From NCBI GenBank assembly GCA_947650365.1, contig OX393551.1, positions 65,845,094-65,909,093 on the forward strand: DNA of 64,000 nt, written 5' to 3'. The DNA comes from Chamaelirium japonicum (lineage: Eukaryota; Streptophyta; Magnoliopsida; Liliales; Melanthiaceae). Every line of letters begins with the position of its first letter. Within the stretch, counting starts at the first letter, position 1. Below, in pieces: positions 22,462 to 33,239 of this stretch. The notes under the pieces were generated by a model. That model had not been told where the DNA came from. It did no database searches and saw only the letters and a program-made list of their open reading frames with translations. The translations under genes were made by a program, and so were the position numbers.

Positions 22462-24263
22462 GCCACCCCAGAGTCCGACAGCATAGCTACAACGATCAAG
22501 CTCTAGCAGAGCAATGGATGGCAATAGCGACTCTGATGCCCTCGCTGCCTTCTCTCCTTTCGAAACATCTCTCAAACCAATGAGGTGATCACCGGAACAC
22601 ACATGCCACCGAGGGACCTCTTCATCGGCAAATTCTTCAAGCTCCTTTCCCTCGGAGCTAGAGGACTCCATCTCTTCCCAAGTTAAACTGTCTAACGAGA
22701 GATCTGACGCTGCACATTCTCGCTTTCAAATAAAGCGTTGACACTGCGCGACCACAACAACCAAGTCCTGTGTTGCACCTTCGTGCGGCTGCCTCGATGA
22801 CCTATCCCTCGACTGGTATCACCACCTCTCGACATACTTCGTGATTTGGTTTGAAGATCTGGCAAATATCTTTATTCAGCACTATCGATTGAACCTCAAA
22901 CTAGAAAAGAAGCTGGACTCCCTCTATAGGCTCTCCGGGGGTCACCTCGACGACGAAGCGATCATGCTGGCTTTTCAGAACACCCTACGCTATAACCTCC
23001 ACATCTATAATGACTCCATCAGAAATCCTCCAGCCTCCCTTGGAGCGTTGTTTGATCGCATTTAGTGGGAGATCGAAGTGGAGGACAAACAGGATGATCA
23101 CAAAGGGGTATGAAACCAGAAGACGTCCACTCAAGGAGGGATCACTAAAGCAAACCTTCAAAGCTCACAACGCTCAATCAAAGAAAGGCATGTCATCCAA
23201 ACAACCTCAAAGATAGGGGTAGCACACCTCCCTCGCCCAAGAGAGCTAAGTTCACAGACTGGAATCTACCTATAGATCAGATACTCGAGCATATCCAGTA
23301 CGAAGAATTCCTCAAGTTGCCTAACCCTTTCCAACCTGATTCAAAGTATATAGCAAACAAATCGGTCTACTACGACTTCCACCAATGCCACGAACACCCA
23401 ACTATGAAATGCAAGTCTCCCTCGTATCACTTAGAAGATCTCTGAAAGGAAGGACATCTTCAAGAGTTCAAAGAAAGACATGGATCTTGCCAGAACCCCC
23501 TTTTGCAACAGAGGGGAAGTATCCAGTCCATCGATCATACTAGAAGGCCGCAGATCGTCAACAACACAGAATGTCGCTCATCTAAAATCCATAATGTAAC
23601 ATCCTCCGAGTTATCAATAAAATAGCAATTGAACACCTTCTATAGAGAGATCATTCTCAAACTCTTGATCAATTAGTGCTTCGCCATTATCGAGCTTCAA
23701 AGGTACAAGCTCGGTGTCCCCTTCATTGATTCAAATGCACAGGGTCTCCCCATGATCTACCAATATTCAAAGGCTGTCATTCCTATCTCGAATTCTATTC
23801 AAAGCTATAGTTAATTCGGTTCGCTTTGCGACACAACTGACTAACCTGCAATAGTACAAAGCTACGTATCCCAAACGTAGGTTCGACTGAAATGACACTT
23901 CACCTAAGACCGATACAAAGACACTATGCTAAGTACTCCGAATCATTGGCATTGCACATGCTCCTATTGTCATATAAGGACACATGCTCCTATGCCTCAC
24001 CACAATTAGTTCGATTTGGATTGTGACACGGCCGACTAACCTGCAACAGTATAAAGCTACATGCCCCATATGTAGATTCGATCGAAATGACACTTTGTGT
24101 GATGACCAAGATCCAATAGCCAAGAGCCAAGACTCCTGAGACTAGGATGCGAAGATGGATGATGTGACGTGAGGTGAGATATACAAGGCCACGAGTTAGC
24201 CCCACATTGCTTGGAGAGAAGGAGATTCTGAGCTACTTATATAATTTCCCCTCCCAAACATAG

Positions 24264-24379
24264 AAGACGCGTTTTAAAACCGTGCACCGCTACGGATTTC
24301 GTAAGAACTCCATAGTTAACCATGCTCGGGTGAGTAGTACCAGGATGGGTGACCCCCTAGGAAGTTCTCATGCGAGCAC
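24264..24379 (+). other. 5S rRNA-like domain in Cassandra 5' LTR
   Basis: The stretch from about gcaccgctacgga through aagaactcc, agttaaccatgctcgggtga, gtaccaggatgggtgacc and ggaagttctc follows plant 5S rRNA, including the pol III internal boxes (agttaa..gctcggg and ggatgggtgacc). It lies inside an LTR and is not a 5S gene in an array. Confidence 0.88.
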
Positions 24380-24671
24380 AAGTAAAGCGGACAATATCTT
24401 GTGTGTTTAGGGCGAATGTTACAAAATGGTATCAGAGCCGGTTCTCCTCGCAATAGGGGGTCTAACTCTAGACGAGGACGTATAGCCCTTAGGAGGGTGG
24501 ATTGTGACGACCAAGATCCAATAGCCAATAGTCAAGACTCATGCGGCTGGGATGTCAAGATAGATGAGAGGTGAGGTGAGGTGAGGTGAGGTGTATAAGG
24601 CCACGAGTTAGCCCCACATCGCTTGGAGAGAAGGAGATTCTAAGCTACTTATATAATTTCCCCTCCCAAAC

Positions 24672-27600
24672 TGTCACGCCCCAGAAAATCTGTAGACCGA
24701 TTCCTGGGGTGTGAGGTGAGAAAGGAAGAGGGTTATGGGTATGGTTACTTAACTATGCCAATTTAGGATTCTTACTGGGCTCTTTCTACGCTCACACACA
24801 AGCAAATGAAAGAAGGGGGAGAAACAAAGATCAGGCTCGACCTTTAAAAGGGGATATCCTTTCAGTACATGCGACTCAACGGTGTCACAACATACTGACA
24901 GAATATACTCTAAAGGAGCACGCGGCTCAAGCCTCCGACGGCGAGCCGAGTATCTCACCCGCTCCCGAACACTCGATGCATCTGTCTGGAGATCCTATCT
25001 ACTGGGCTTGTCAAATTAGGTCAATTATTCATCTTATATTTTTGTGGTGATCTAACCTAGGCTTGGGGCCTTGAGGAGAGGCCTACCCAAAGAAATTCAG
25101 CTGGCACATTACCACTTATCACACTAGTTACCTAATAATAGAAGTCTTATTCCAATCCACTAGATTACATCGCAAGAAAGAGACTACTGATAAAACGACA
25201 TACTAGAATTAAAAAGGAAAAGGCTGCAACCCTAAACTCGTTCTCGGACTCCTACTGCTGCTCCGATGCCTCAGCTCCTGCAGAAGAGTCTACTCGTGGG
25301 AATGAGTAGCCCCCAAAAATACATTTGGGAGATTAGCCAAATAAATGGCTAGTGACAAGCTAACAATTTTAATAACTAACAACGCTAAATTTTTAAGACA
25401 AATTATTGATTAACCTAATTGTCAAGCTATGTTCTCAAACACGTCCTATGTGTCCATGCAATTTCTACATTCACATGCAAATCCTACTGTCACTAGGTCA
25501 TCGTGTGAACAGTCATACAATTCAAAATTTAATAATCAAACAATTACACACTCATACATGAACCCCGGATATTTTGTTCAACCTGCCCCCGGTCGGGCAT
25601 TACTATCGGGCCTTTTATTTCGATGTAGAGGGCCAACTCTCTCGCCGTGCATCCTCCAACACCATGCACAATTCACCCAGATGATCATAAGGGGTTTCCC
25701 GTCTTTCACGGTGGAGCTCTACCGCCCAACTTGCTTTACTATGGGGACTTCAACTCCCCGGGACAGGATTGCTAGGCCAATCCCTACTCGAGGGCACCTC
25801 CTATTGGCTTTACCACAACCCTTGCCCGTGACCCCTAACCTACTTAACTTCGGCTGTACGCGCAAGGTGGTCCACGACCCTTGCGCGTACGGGGTCTCTA
25901 CCCTCTAACCAGGTAGATTAACAATAATTAACATACACATGGCAATGAAAGTACTAAACAGTGTTTAAACATTTTCAATGGATTACCCCGGGATTCGCAC
26001 CCACTCACAACCCAGCATCATAATCAAATAAAATAAATCACTCTCACCCAAAATCCATTTACTAGGGTTACCACGCTCACCTCAGGAGGGTGGGTCCCGA
26101 AAATTCTTTAATTATTTATTTATTCAAATTAAGGGAAAATCCTAGTTATGGTGTCCATGCAAACAATAATATTTTATTATTAAATTAATAACTTTTTATG
26201 CATGCGTCGCCGGACTCGCGACTCCGCATGCAAGGCGGGGTCCACTCGACCACATGCGACGACGTCCGGCGGGACCCGCATGCAGCGTTATGGACACCTA
26301 CCCTTAATTTTTATATTCACATTATTAATTATTAAAGAAAGCGTGCTGTGTCACCTGGTCGACGTGCACGGACTCCTGTCTCTGGCCTCCGCTCCGTCCA
26401 CGGCTGGATCGTCCCGGTCACGAACTGGTAATCGAACCATATGAGCAAGTATTAAAATCTAAAATCGGCGAGTCTCTATAAGGAGGAAAATGCCAAGCCG
26501 CGGGGTTCGATTTGTCCTTCACCCGAAACGACCTCGGGCTAGGTTTGGGGTACGGAAAAATAATATACAGATGAACTCATGGCCTTACCGAGTCTAAACT
26601 CAGATCGGAGGTCTCGTTGGGTCGAATCTGGGAACGAGGGTTATTTGGGTGCGACCTTGTTTGGCTTGGCGAATCCGCCATCGGGCCGACTGCCAACAAC
26701 AAAACCACGAAAAAGAAAATAGAAATTTACCCAAGGTTTTCGGCGTCGGGTGCTCGGCCAAAACCGACAGGTCAAGGGTCATGCAAAGCCAAAGGTCGAC
26801 TGGGTTCGTTCGGCTATCGGCACAAGGCATTCAATTGCCAAAACAAGGAAAAGGATGGTGTCGATGACTGTTGGTCAGGTCGATGGCTACTCAGGATGGT
26901 CGAAAGCCATCGCCCAATTGCCGGCCACATGTATGGCGGCCATGGTTGCAGCAGGAGAAGAGGAAAACCAAGGGTAGGGATCTCGGCGGGTCGGCAGACT
27001 CAACAGTACAAAACAGAAAGAAAAAAAAAAAAAACAGGGGAATCAGCCGGCTGACCTGAATCAATGGGGAGTTGTTGACTCCGGCAACAGCTCCTCCGGC
27101 CGGTCACTCTCCGGCGCCGCACGAGTAGAGCCCCACCGCTAGAGAGAGAAAAAGAGAGAGATCGGAGAGGGATGAGGGGGGGATCGGCTGGGCTTGGGGC
27201 TTTATTTATAGGGGAGAGGGGCTCGGGGTTGTGCGTTTGGGATAGAGAGGGAGAGATAGAGAGAGATAGAGAGAGGAGAGAGAACGGTTTTGAGAGGGAG
27301 AGTGATGGCTCGGGTTTGGGGATTGAGAGATAGAGAGAGAGATGCTCTGTAATTGGGTTGGGTTGGGTTGACTGAATAGTTGAAAGAGGGTGTGGTTGAA
27401 TGGGTTGGTTAAAAGGGTTGGGTTGGGATGGGTTAGTGAGAGAAAGAGAGAGAGAGTGTGGGAAAGGTTGGGTTCGGGTTTCTTTTAGTTTCAGGTTTTT
27501 TTTTTTATTATTTTTTTATTTTATTTTATTTTCTTCTAAGCAATCACGCATTGCTCACAGTCGAGCTCGCATCGCACCGAGACGGCCGGTGTGCAAACCT

Positions 27601-27892
27601 CACGAGTCTGACAGACTCGCCTGTAAAACCCGCTATATAATTTGTTTATATTATTCTCCATAACGATCAAGTCTGCCTTGTTACACGTGCTCGCATGCTC
27701 ATGTAGCGATCACCATGCCTCCGGCGTCGCCTAGCGACCCGGACCCGGGGCCCACTGCCCGGTCCACTTCATGTTCAGCACACATCATCAACAAACCTTA
27801 ATATGAAAACAATCAATCAATCATAGCAATAAAAAAAAAAAAATTTACCGAGTCGCTCTGTGCGAAAAGACTATAGAGCACCGGGTATTACA
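24672..27892. mobile_element. Gypsy-type solo LTR (3,221 bp), probably Del/Tekay-like
   Basis: The sequence starts tgtcacgccc and ends gggtattaca (TG...CA in both readings). It is flanked by a perfect 5-bp TSD caaac (24667-24671 and 27893-27897), and across it the Cassandra LTR reads on continuously. No primer site, polypurine tract, gag or pol is present, so I read it as one long LTR left by recombination. Size and ends suit chromovirus-type LTRs. A diverged copy lies inverted at 56099-60992. A TATA-like tttatttataggg at about 27203 suggests plus orientation, but this is not certain. Confidence 0.78.
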
Positions 27893-27900
27893 CAAACATC

Positions 27901-28018
27901 GAAGACGCGTTTTAAAACCATGCGCCGCTATGGATTTCGTAAGAACTCCGTAGTTAAGCGTGCTCGGGCGAGAGTCGTACCAGGATGGGTGATCCCCTGG
28001 GAAGTTCTCGTGCAAGCA
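27901..28018 (+). other. 5S rRNA-like domain in Cassandra 3' LTR
   Basis: It contains aagaactccgtagttaagcg, tgctcgggcgag, gtaccaggatgggtga and ctgggaagttctcg, close to plant 5S rRNA and better preserved than the 5' LTR copy. Confidence 0.88.
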
Positions 28019-28719
28019 TAGGCAAAGCGGACAATATCTTGTGTGTTTGGGGCGGATGTTACACTTCGCCTAAGTTCAACCGATACAAAGGCAATACACT
28101 AAGTACTCCAAATCTTTGGCATTGCACATGCTCTCATTGTCCCGTAAGAACACATGCTCCCGTGGCTCACCATAGTTAGTTCGGTTCGAGTTGTGACACG
28201 ACCAACTAACCTGCAACAATATAAAACTACGTGCCCCAAATGTAGGTTCAATCGAAACGGCTCTTCGCATAGATCCAACCGATACAAAGGTACTATACTA
28301 AGTACTCCGAATCTTTAGTGTTACACATGTTCCCATTATCACGTAAGGATACATGCTCCTATGCCTCGCCAAAGTTAGCTCGGTTCGGGTTACGTTACGA
28401 CTGACTAACCTGTAACAGTACAAAGCTACGTGTCCCAAACGTAGGTTCGACCGAAACGATGCTTCGCCTAAGTCCAACCGATACAAAGGCACTACGCTGA
28501 GTACTCCGAATATTTGGCATTGCACGTGCTCCTGTTCTCACGTGCCTCGTCACAGTTAGCTCGGTTCGGATTGCTACACGACCGACTAACCTGGAATAGT
28601 ACAAAGTTATGCGTCCCGATATAGATCCAACTGAAACGGCACCTCACCTAAAATTCAACTGATACAAAGACGCTATGCTGAGTACTTCGATTTCTAACTT
28701 CATCATTCAATAAGTCCAA

Positions 28720-29866
28720 GGAAACAACCTTGGCGTTCGAAGACAAAGTCTGAGACAGCCTTCGCCGCCTCGGTACTCGACAAAACCCGAGACGTCGACA
28801 TCGTTTCAGCCCAATGAGACAACTTTAGCATTCGAAGACAAAGTCTATGGTAGCTTCACCGCCTCGGCACCTGACAAAGCTCGAGACGTCAGCATCGTCT
28901 CGGCCCAAGGAGACAGTTATGACATTTGAAGACAAAGTCCGAGGCAGACTTCGCCGCTTCGGCACATGACAAAGCCCGAGAAGTCAGCATCATCTCGGCC
29001 CAAAGAGACAGCCTTAGCAGTCAAAAGACAAAGTTCAATTCTTGCTTCACCGCTTCGGCACATGACAAACCTCGAGACGTCGGCATTATCTCGGCCCAAG
29101 GAGATGGCCTTGGCATTCGAAGACAAAGTCCGAGGCAGACTTCGTCGCCTTGGGACTTGCCAAAGCCCGAGACATCGGCATAGTCTCGGCCCAAGGACAC
29201 AGCCTTGACAGTCAAAGACAAAGTCTGAGGCAGGCTTCGTCGCCTCGGCACCTGACAAAGCCCGAGACGTTGGCATCGTCTTGACCCAAGGAGACAGCCT
29301 TGGCAGTCAAAGACTAACTCCGAGTCAGGTTTCACCGCCTCGGCACCTGACAAAGCCCGAGACGTCGATATTATCTCAGCTCAAAGAGACAACCTTGGCA
29401 TTCGAAAATAAAGCCCGAGGCAGGCTTCGCCGCCACGGCACCTAACAAAGCCCGAGACGTCATCATTGTCTCGACCCAAGGAGACAACTTTGACATTCGA
29501 AGACACAGTCTGAGAAAGACTTCGCCGCCTCGGCACCTGACAAAGCTCGAGACATTGGCATCGTCTCAGCCAAAGGAGACAGCCTTGACAGTCAAAGACA
29601 AAGTCCGAGGTAGGCTTCGCCGCCTCAGCACCTTCCAAAGCCCAAGACATCGGCATCGTCTCGGGCCAAGGAGACAGCCTTGACACTCGAATACAAAGTC
29701 TGAGACACCCTCGTTGCCTCGGCATGCAATAAAGTTCAAGAAAACAGCATTGGTATTCGAATACAAAGTCTGAGGCACCCTTGTTATCTTGGCATGCAGT
29801 AAAATCCAAGAAGACAGTCTCGATACTCAAATACAAAATCCGAGACGCCCTTGCCGCCTCGGACTA
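28720..29866. repeat. Minisatellite, ~95-bp unit, about 12 copies
   Basis: Units begin with a gacaaagtccgagg word and run through cttcgccgcctcggca, cctgacaaagcccgagacg, tcggcatcgtctcggccc and aaggagacagcc. Starts at about 28742, 28837, 28931, 29026, 29123, 29217, 29404, 29500 and 29598 give a 94-97-bp period, and the last units are shorter. It is GC-rich against AT-richer neighbours. Long minus-strand frames through it merely reflect the repeat. A single unit-like remnant also lies beside gene D at 34150-34190. Confidence 0.9.
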
Positions 29867-30082
29867 CTTATGGAAAATTATAAAGCAAAACCCAAATTTA
29901 GTTTTGTTTTAAGAAATCGATTGTAGTTACAATAGGGTGCTTTGTGTTTATACCAGAACGAATTCGCACTAGAAACTTCAGACCAATCCAAAAGAGCCAG
30001 TGATTTAGAAGTTAGACGCCGATAGCAATCAGTAAGTTAAACGTCGGATCTAAATGTTGTTTCTGATCAATATTTTCTTCTT
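29866..30082 (-). repeat. 3' flank of mTERF gene C, duplicated beside gene D
   Basis: From tacttatg through aaacccaaatttagttttg, aatagggtgctttgtgttta and acttcagaccaatccaaaag to the stop codon this is nearly the same as 34192-34392. It marks the shared duplication or conversion unit. Confidence 0.88.
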
Positions 30083-31198
30083 TCAGATCGTCTCCAAGAC
30101 TTCCAACCCCATATTGCCATTGATAGCATCCACCACTTGAGGAATCTCACCCTGGTACTTGATCACAAATATCTTCAGGAAGTTCTTTTCCGCCCGAACC
30201 AAATGATGGGCGGCGACATCTCCCGTCACCATGCCCTTGGACGCCAGGATTCTCAACACCAGGCACCTCGGAACAATCCTCTTTCCGAAGCTGAGGGACA
30301 GCACCACCGGATTCATGGATATGTAGCCCGGTGCCCATCCGAGCTTGCTGGCAAAGAACTCCATGTTCCTCCTCGCCTTCTCGATCGAAACCGTCATGCA
30401 GTCGGGGTGCTTCGCGAATGCCCGAAGGACTTCCTCCTGTGACCATCCTAAGCTCCTATAGTTCTCCAATTTCTTCTCCCACATTGGTTTAGACAATCTG
30501 GAGAACACCCCGAGTGCACGGGCAAACAAGGACGACGATGGCCGTATACCCATCTCCTTGACAGCAGCGAAGGTCTCCTCGAACCTATTGGATCTCTCCA
30601 TCAAAGACCTGGGATAGTGTCTGACCAATTTCTCCATCACGGAATCGGGCATGCCATGGTTCAGAAGGATTTCGATCTTGGGCAGCAATACTTTCGGGAG
30701 ATCAGAGAGAAGCAACAAGGGTGATCCCTTGACGGCGGCGACGACATTCTCGTTGGTGTGGAGGATGGTTCTTAGCAGGTCGAGGTTGGGGATCATTCGG
30801 TTCTCCAAGCTCAAGAGGAGGAAGACGGAGCTGGATGAGACGAGTTGGGCGAGGTCGGGGTCGGAGAGCCCGAGGCCGCGGTAGAAGTCCAGTTTGGGCT
30901 GGAGGGTCCTGTGGGGATCGGAGAGGAGGAGACGGGGTCGGGCGGCGACGAGGCGAGCGAGTTGGGGTTTGGTAAAGCCGTAGTCCCTGAGAAGGGCGAG
31001 GACGGAGTGGGGCTTCTTGGTGGTCTTCAGATGGATCTTGGCGGCGGCGGCGGCGGCGGAGGAGGAGGAGAGCCCGCATGAGCTCTGGAGGAAATCGAGG
31101 GTGAGGGATGGATCCTTATCGGCGATCGTGAGATTCCGGCAGAAATGGGGGGAAGTGGTGGTTGGAATCGTGAGATTCCGCCAGAAACGTCTAAGCAT
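30083..31198 (-). CDS. mTERF-family protein (gene C), predicted organelle-targeted
   Basis: An intact single exon encodes 371 residues from MLRRFWRNLTI. An in-frame ATG at 31321 would add 41 residues, but the internal Met aligns with the other members. The presequence is Arg/Thr-rich and repeats the RNLTI word twice (about residues 7-11 and 21-25), suggesting a local duplication in the leader. mTERF motifs span about 35-350, with SVLALLRDYGFTKPQLARLV, LLSDPHRTLQPKLDFYRGLG, AFAKHPDCMTVS and LSLSFGKRIVPRC. The C-terminal half and the 3' flank are nearly identical to gene D. The family acts in organellar gene expression, and the specific target cannot be inferred. Downstream it abuts the minisatellite end of the transposon nest. 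Confidence 0.9.
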   Translation of the reverse strand: MLRRFWRNLTIPTTTSPHFCRNLTIADKDPSLTLDFLQSSCGLSSSSAAAAAAKIHLKTTKKPHSVLALLRDYGFTKPQLARLVAARPRLLLSDPHRTLQPKLDFYRGLGLSDPDLAQLVSSSSVFLLLSLENRMIPNLDLLRTILHTNENVVAAVKGSPLLLLSDLPKVLLPKIEILLNHGMPDSVMEKLVRHYPRSLMERSNRFEETFAAVKEMGIRPSSSLFARALGVFSRLSKPMWEKKLENYRSLGWSQEEVLRAFAKHPDCMTVSIEKARRNMEFFASKLGWAPGYISMNPVVLSLSFGKRIVPRCLVLRILASKGMVTGDVAAHHLVRAEKNFLKIFVIKYQGEIPQVVDAINGNMGLEVLETI

Positions 31199-31452
31199 TT
31201 CAGAATTCAGAGTAGAACAAAGGCGGAGTATGAGGGATAGGGATTTCAGTGCTGAGGGGAGAGAAATTAGGGTGAGAAAATGTAGAGCTTTGTTGTGGTT
31301 TGTCTTTTTAGGCATTTTCACTTAAACCCCTTGCTATTTGAGTTATCCCCCACTTTTCAAAAAATTTGACTTCCCCACCCTTCATGACTTACCATGAGCT
31401 GCCGCTAGTTAACCCACCCGAAATCTAATATCTATCTAATAGTATCCATATA
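31199..31452. promoter_or_regulatory. 5' flank of mTERF gene C
   Basis: This is the presumed promoter and 5' leader between the gene C start and the first Helitron. It has a purine-rich leader on the plus strand (pyrimidine-rich in the sense of the gene). No clear TATA box was identified. Confidence 0.35.
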
Positions 31453-32167
31453 TCTATACTAGAATGGAAGTCTCTCTCTCGTGTTGTGACACATGGATGT
31501 CTTTTAAAGAGCTACAATTCTTTTTTTTTTTGTGTGTGAACGCGGCTCTTTTTTAAGAAAAACTTTATTCTTACCCCAAAAATCTGTAATTAGCCCCCGC
31601 TTCCTTTCGTTTCTCAATGACTTACTCAACAAACCTTTTAATACCAACAATGTCATTTTCTTTTGTACCCCAAACCCCAAAGTCCTAACTCTAACGTCTT
31701 TTGTACCAGCCAACTGCATGGGGTTTATTTAAGAGTAGGGTGTATTCAAGAGTGCATATAATTGGGGTATATTCAAGGGGGTATGTGTTTGATTGGGTAT
31801 AATCAAGTTGGGGCGGGCCACTTAACCGGGGTGTATTGAAGGTGGGGTGTAAGGGGGAAGGGTATTTTTGGGATAGGAATGGGGTATGAAAAAAAAAAGG
31901 GGGTGTGTTCAAGTTTGTTGGAAATGGGGGCTAATTACAGATTTATGGGGTATGAATAAAATTTCCCTTTTTTAAATCTACCATAAAAATAATAAATTTG
32001 CATTCAATGGTGCCATTTAATGGTCATTTGATGTTAATCTCCCTCCGTCTCTCTCTAACACAATCACACTCACTTCAGATTTCACACTTCTTCAAATAGT
32101 TGTCATGTCTTCTTTACCAAATGGCGTGCATCAAGTACATTCGGCATTGTCCAGATTTCTTACTAGT
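31453..32167 (+). mobile_element. Non-autonomous Helitron copy 1, carrying a MULE-type MITE
   Basis: It starts tctatactagaatggaag and ends ttactagt, a CTRR-like Helitron 3' end after a degraded hairpin (tcggcattgtccaga). The internal words (cgtgttgtgacac, gtgaacgcggctct, cattcaatgg) are shared with the next three copies. A 410-bp TIR element is inserted at 31557-31966. Confidence 0.7.
31557..31966. mobile_element. Mutator-type MITE inserted in a Helitron
   Basis: The terminal inverted repeats extend about 40 bp: left gaaaaactttattcttaccc..., right the reverse complement of ggggtatgaataaaatttcc. They continue inward through a gggggctaattacagattt word. The 9-bp direct repeat cttttttaa is perfect (31548-31556 and 31967-31975). 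It has no coding capacity. Its ends resemble those of the EXO70-carrying element at 50051-50843. Confidence 0.85.
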
Positions 32168-32337
32168 CTAATAGTAAAATCGAGCCCTCTCTCTAGCGTT
32201 GTGACACGTGAACATCTTCTGAAGAGCCAGAATCCTTCTCCCATGTGTGAACACGACTCTCTCATAAATCCTATTCAAAACCTACACCCATTCAATGACA
32301 ATTAATGGTCATTTCATGTTAATTAAGAAAATCATTA

Positions 32338-32393
<56 letters not shown>

Positions 32394-32509
32394 ACAAGTG
32401 AATCACACACTCTAGATTGCACATGCACTTCTTTGGACGATTGTGATGTCGTATGTGCCAAGTGGTGTGCATCAAGTTCATACGGACATAGACCAGGTTT
32501 CTAACTAGT
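32168..32509 (+). mobile_element. Non-autonomous Helitron copy 2
   Basis: This 342-bp copy starts tctaatagtaaaatcgagcc and ends ctaactagt. It contains the long (CT)n tract at 32340-32392. It is joined directly to copy 1 without a spacer. Confidence 0.75.
32340..32392 (+). repeat. (CT)n microsatellite inside Helitron copy 2
   Basis: This is a pure dinucleotide run. Sister copies have only short ctctct tracts at the same place. Confidence 0.95.
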
Positions 32510-32510
32510 A

Positions 32511-32853
32511 TCTATACTAAAATGGAGCTCTCTCTCTCGTGTTGTACCACGTGGACATCTTTTGAAGAGCCATAATCTTTCTCTCGAGTGTGAACAAGGC
32601 TCTCTCTCACAATCCTATTAGAAACCTATTATAAAGATGATAAATACATATTCAATGGCATTTAATGTTCATTTGATGTTAATTAAAAAAATCATTAGCT
32701 CTCTCTATTTTTCCCCCTCTCTCTCAAGTGAATCATGCCCGACGAGTGAATCACACCCATTCCATATTGCACACTTCTTAGGACGATTGTGATATCTGTG
32801 CCAAGTGGTGTGCATCAAGGTCATCCGGGCATTGCCCGGGTTTCTTTCTAATC
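32511..32853 (+). mobile_element. Non-autonomous Helitron copy 3
   Basis: It starts tctatactaaaatggagct. Its 3' end keeps a perfect hairpin, ccgggcattgcccggg, a few bases before a slightly altered terminus (tttctttctaat). It is one base from copy 2. Confidence 0.78.
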
Positions 32854-33203
32854 TAATAATATAATACTAAAATGGAGCCCTCTCTCCCATACTGTAACAC
32901 GGGGATCACTTTTGAAGGCTAGTATCCTTTTCTCATGTGTAAACACGACTCTCTCATTAATTTGATTAAAACCTATTATAAAGATGATAAACATAAATTC
33001 AATAGCATTTAATGGTCATTTGATGTTAATTAAAAAAATCATTAGTTGTCTCTCTTCCTCTCTCTAACAAGTGAATCACATCCAGACAAATGAATCATAA
33101 TCATTCCAAATTGCACGCTTTTGTTTTTAGATGGCTGTGATGTCATCTGTGGTAAGTGGCATACGTCAAGTTCATCTGGGCATTGCCTGGGTGTCTTACT
33201 AGT
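32854..33203 (+). mobile_element. Non-autonomous Helitron copy 4
   Basis: It starts tctaataatataatactaaa and ends cttactagt after the hairpin-like tctgggcattgcctggg. It is directly adjacent to copy 3. Confidence 0.75.
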
Positions 33204-33239
33204 ATAATTAGATAATTTTACCTTGACTCTTTGACAATG

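Larger units (their letters stand above)
15701..23816 (+). mobile_element. Ty3/Gypsy LTR retrotransposon relic, Tat-type, split by a Copia insertion
   Basis: This is a fossil element. The 5' LTR runs from about 15701 (TGTTGAG, start less certain) to 16465 (ending CCCACA), with a TATA-like ctataaatag at about 16062. A primer-binding-like gtttggcgtcgtctgtggga follows at 16466. Gag-like coding remnants run from about 16590 to 17215 and, beyond the Copia element, from 22467 to about 23460. The latter includes FEDLANIFIQHYRLNL and a YYDFHQCHEHPTMKCKSPSY motif typical of Tat-clade Gag. No pol domains or matching 3' LTR were found in the window. The element is broken and incomplete, and older than the Copia element inserted in it. 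The tandem repeats downstream (23817-29870) may be its former 3' non-coding region. Confidence 0.7.
24098..28063 (+). mobile_element. Cassandra terminal-repeat retrotransposon (5S-bearing), interrupted by a 3.2-kb solo LTR
   Basis: This fossil has no coding region. The 5' LTR is 24098-24423 (tgtgatgaccaagatcc ... ttaca) and the primer-binding site tggtatcagagcc is at 24427-24439. A short internal region runs to 24502, and the 3' LTR is 24503-24671 plus 27898-28063. The TSD is ctttg at the left (24093-24097) and cttcg at the right (28064-28068). Both LTRs contain a 5S rRNA-like domain, the hallmark of Cassandra. It lies in one unit of the ~190-bp tandem array and its 3' LTR is split by a Gypsy-type LTR at 24672-27892. 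Confidence 0.9.
23817..28690 (+). repeat. Tandem array, ~180-198-bp unit, about 4.7 copies, split by a Cassandra element
   Basis: Each unit carries cgacYgactaacctgcaa, agtacaaagctacgtgYccc, aacgtaggttcgaYcgaaa, ccgatacaaagRcactatgc and a gcattgcacatgctcc-type phrase. Unit starts at about 23827, 24022, 28192, 28390 and 28571 give the period once the 24098-28063 insertion is discounted. The array follows directly on the Gypsy gag remnant. It may be that element's 3' non-coding repeats or an independent satellite. Its junction with the ~95-bp minisatellite is near 28690-28720. Confidence 0.8.

Noticed and set aside
24264-24379. 5S rRNA gene
   Set aside because: The 5S-like domain is inside LTRs with a primer site and target duplications, i.e. 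Cassandra, and is not part of a 5S gene array.
25429-25908. 159-codon frame inside the 3.2-kb LTR
   Set aside because: It lies within a solo LTR. A similar frame appears in the inverted copy (58777-59037), but this reflects shared LTR sequence and shows no known domain.
28917-29836. Minus-strand frames of 110-151 codons across the minisatellite, with repeated MPTSRAL/GRDNADVS-type words
   Set aside because: The repeats in the protein follow the 95-bp DNA period (not a clean multiple of 3 across all units), so the frames drift. This is a by-product of the array, not a repeat protein.
28720-29866. CRISPR-like array
   Set aside because: The units are contiguous ~95-bp tandem repeats without unique spacers, in a plant genome.
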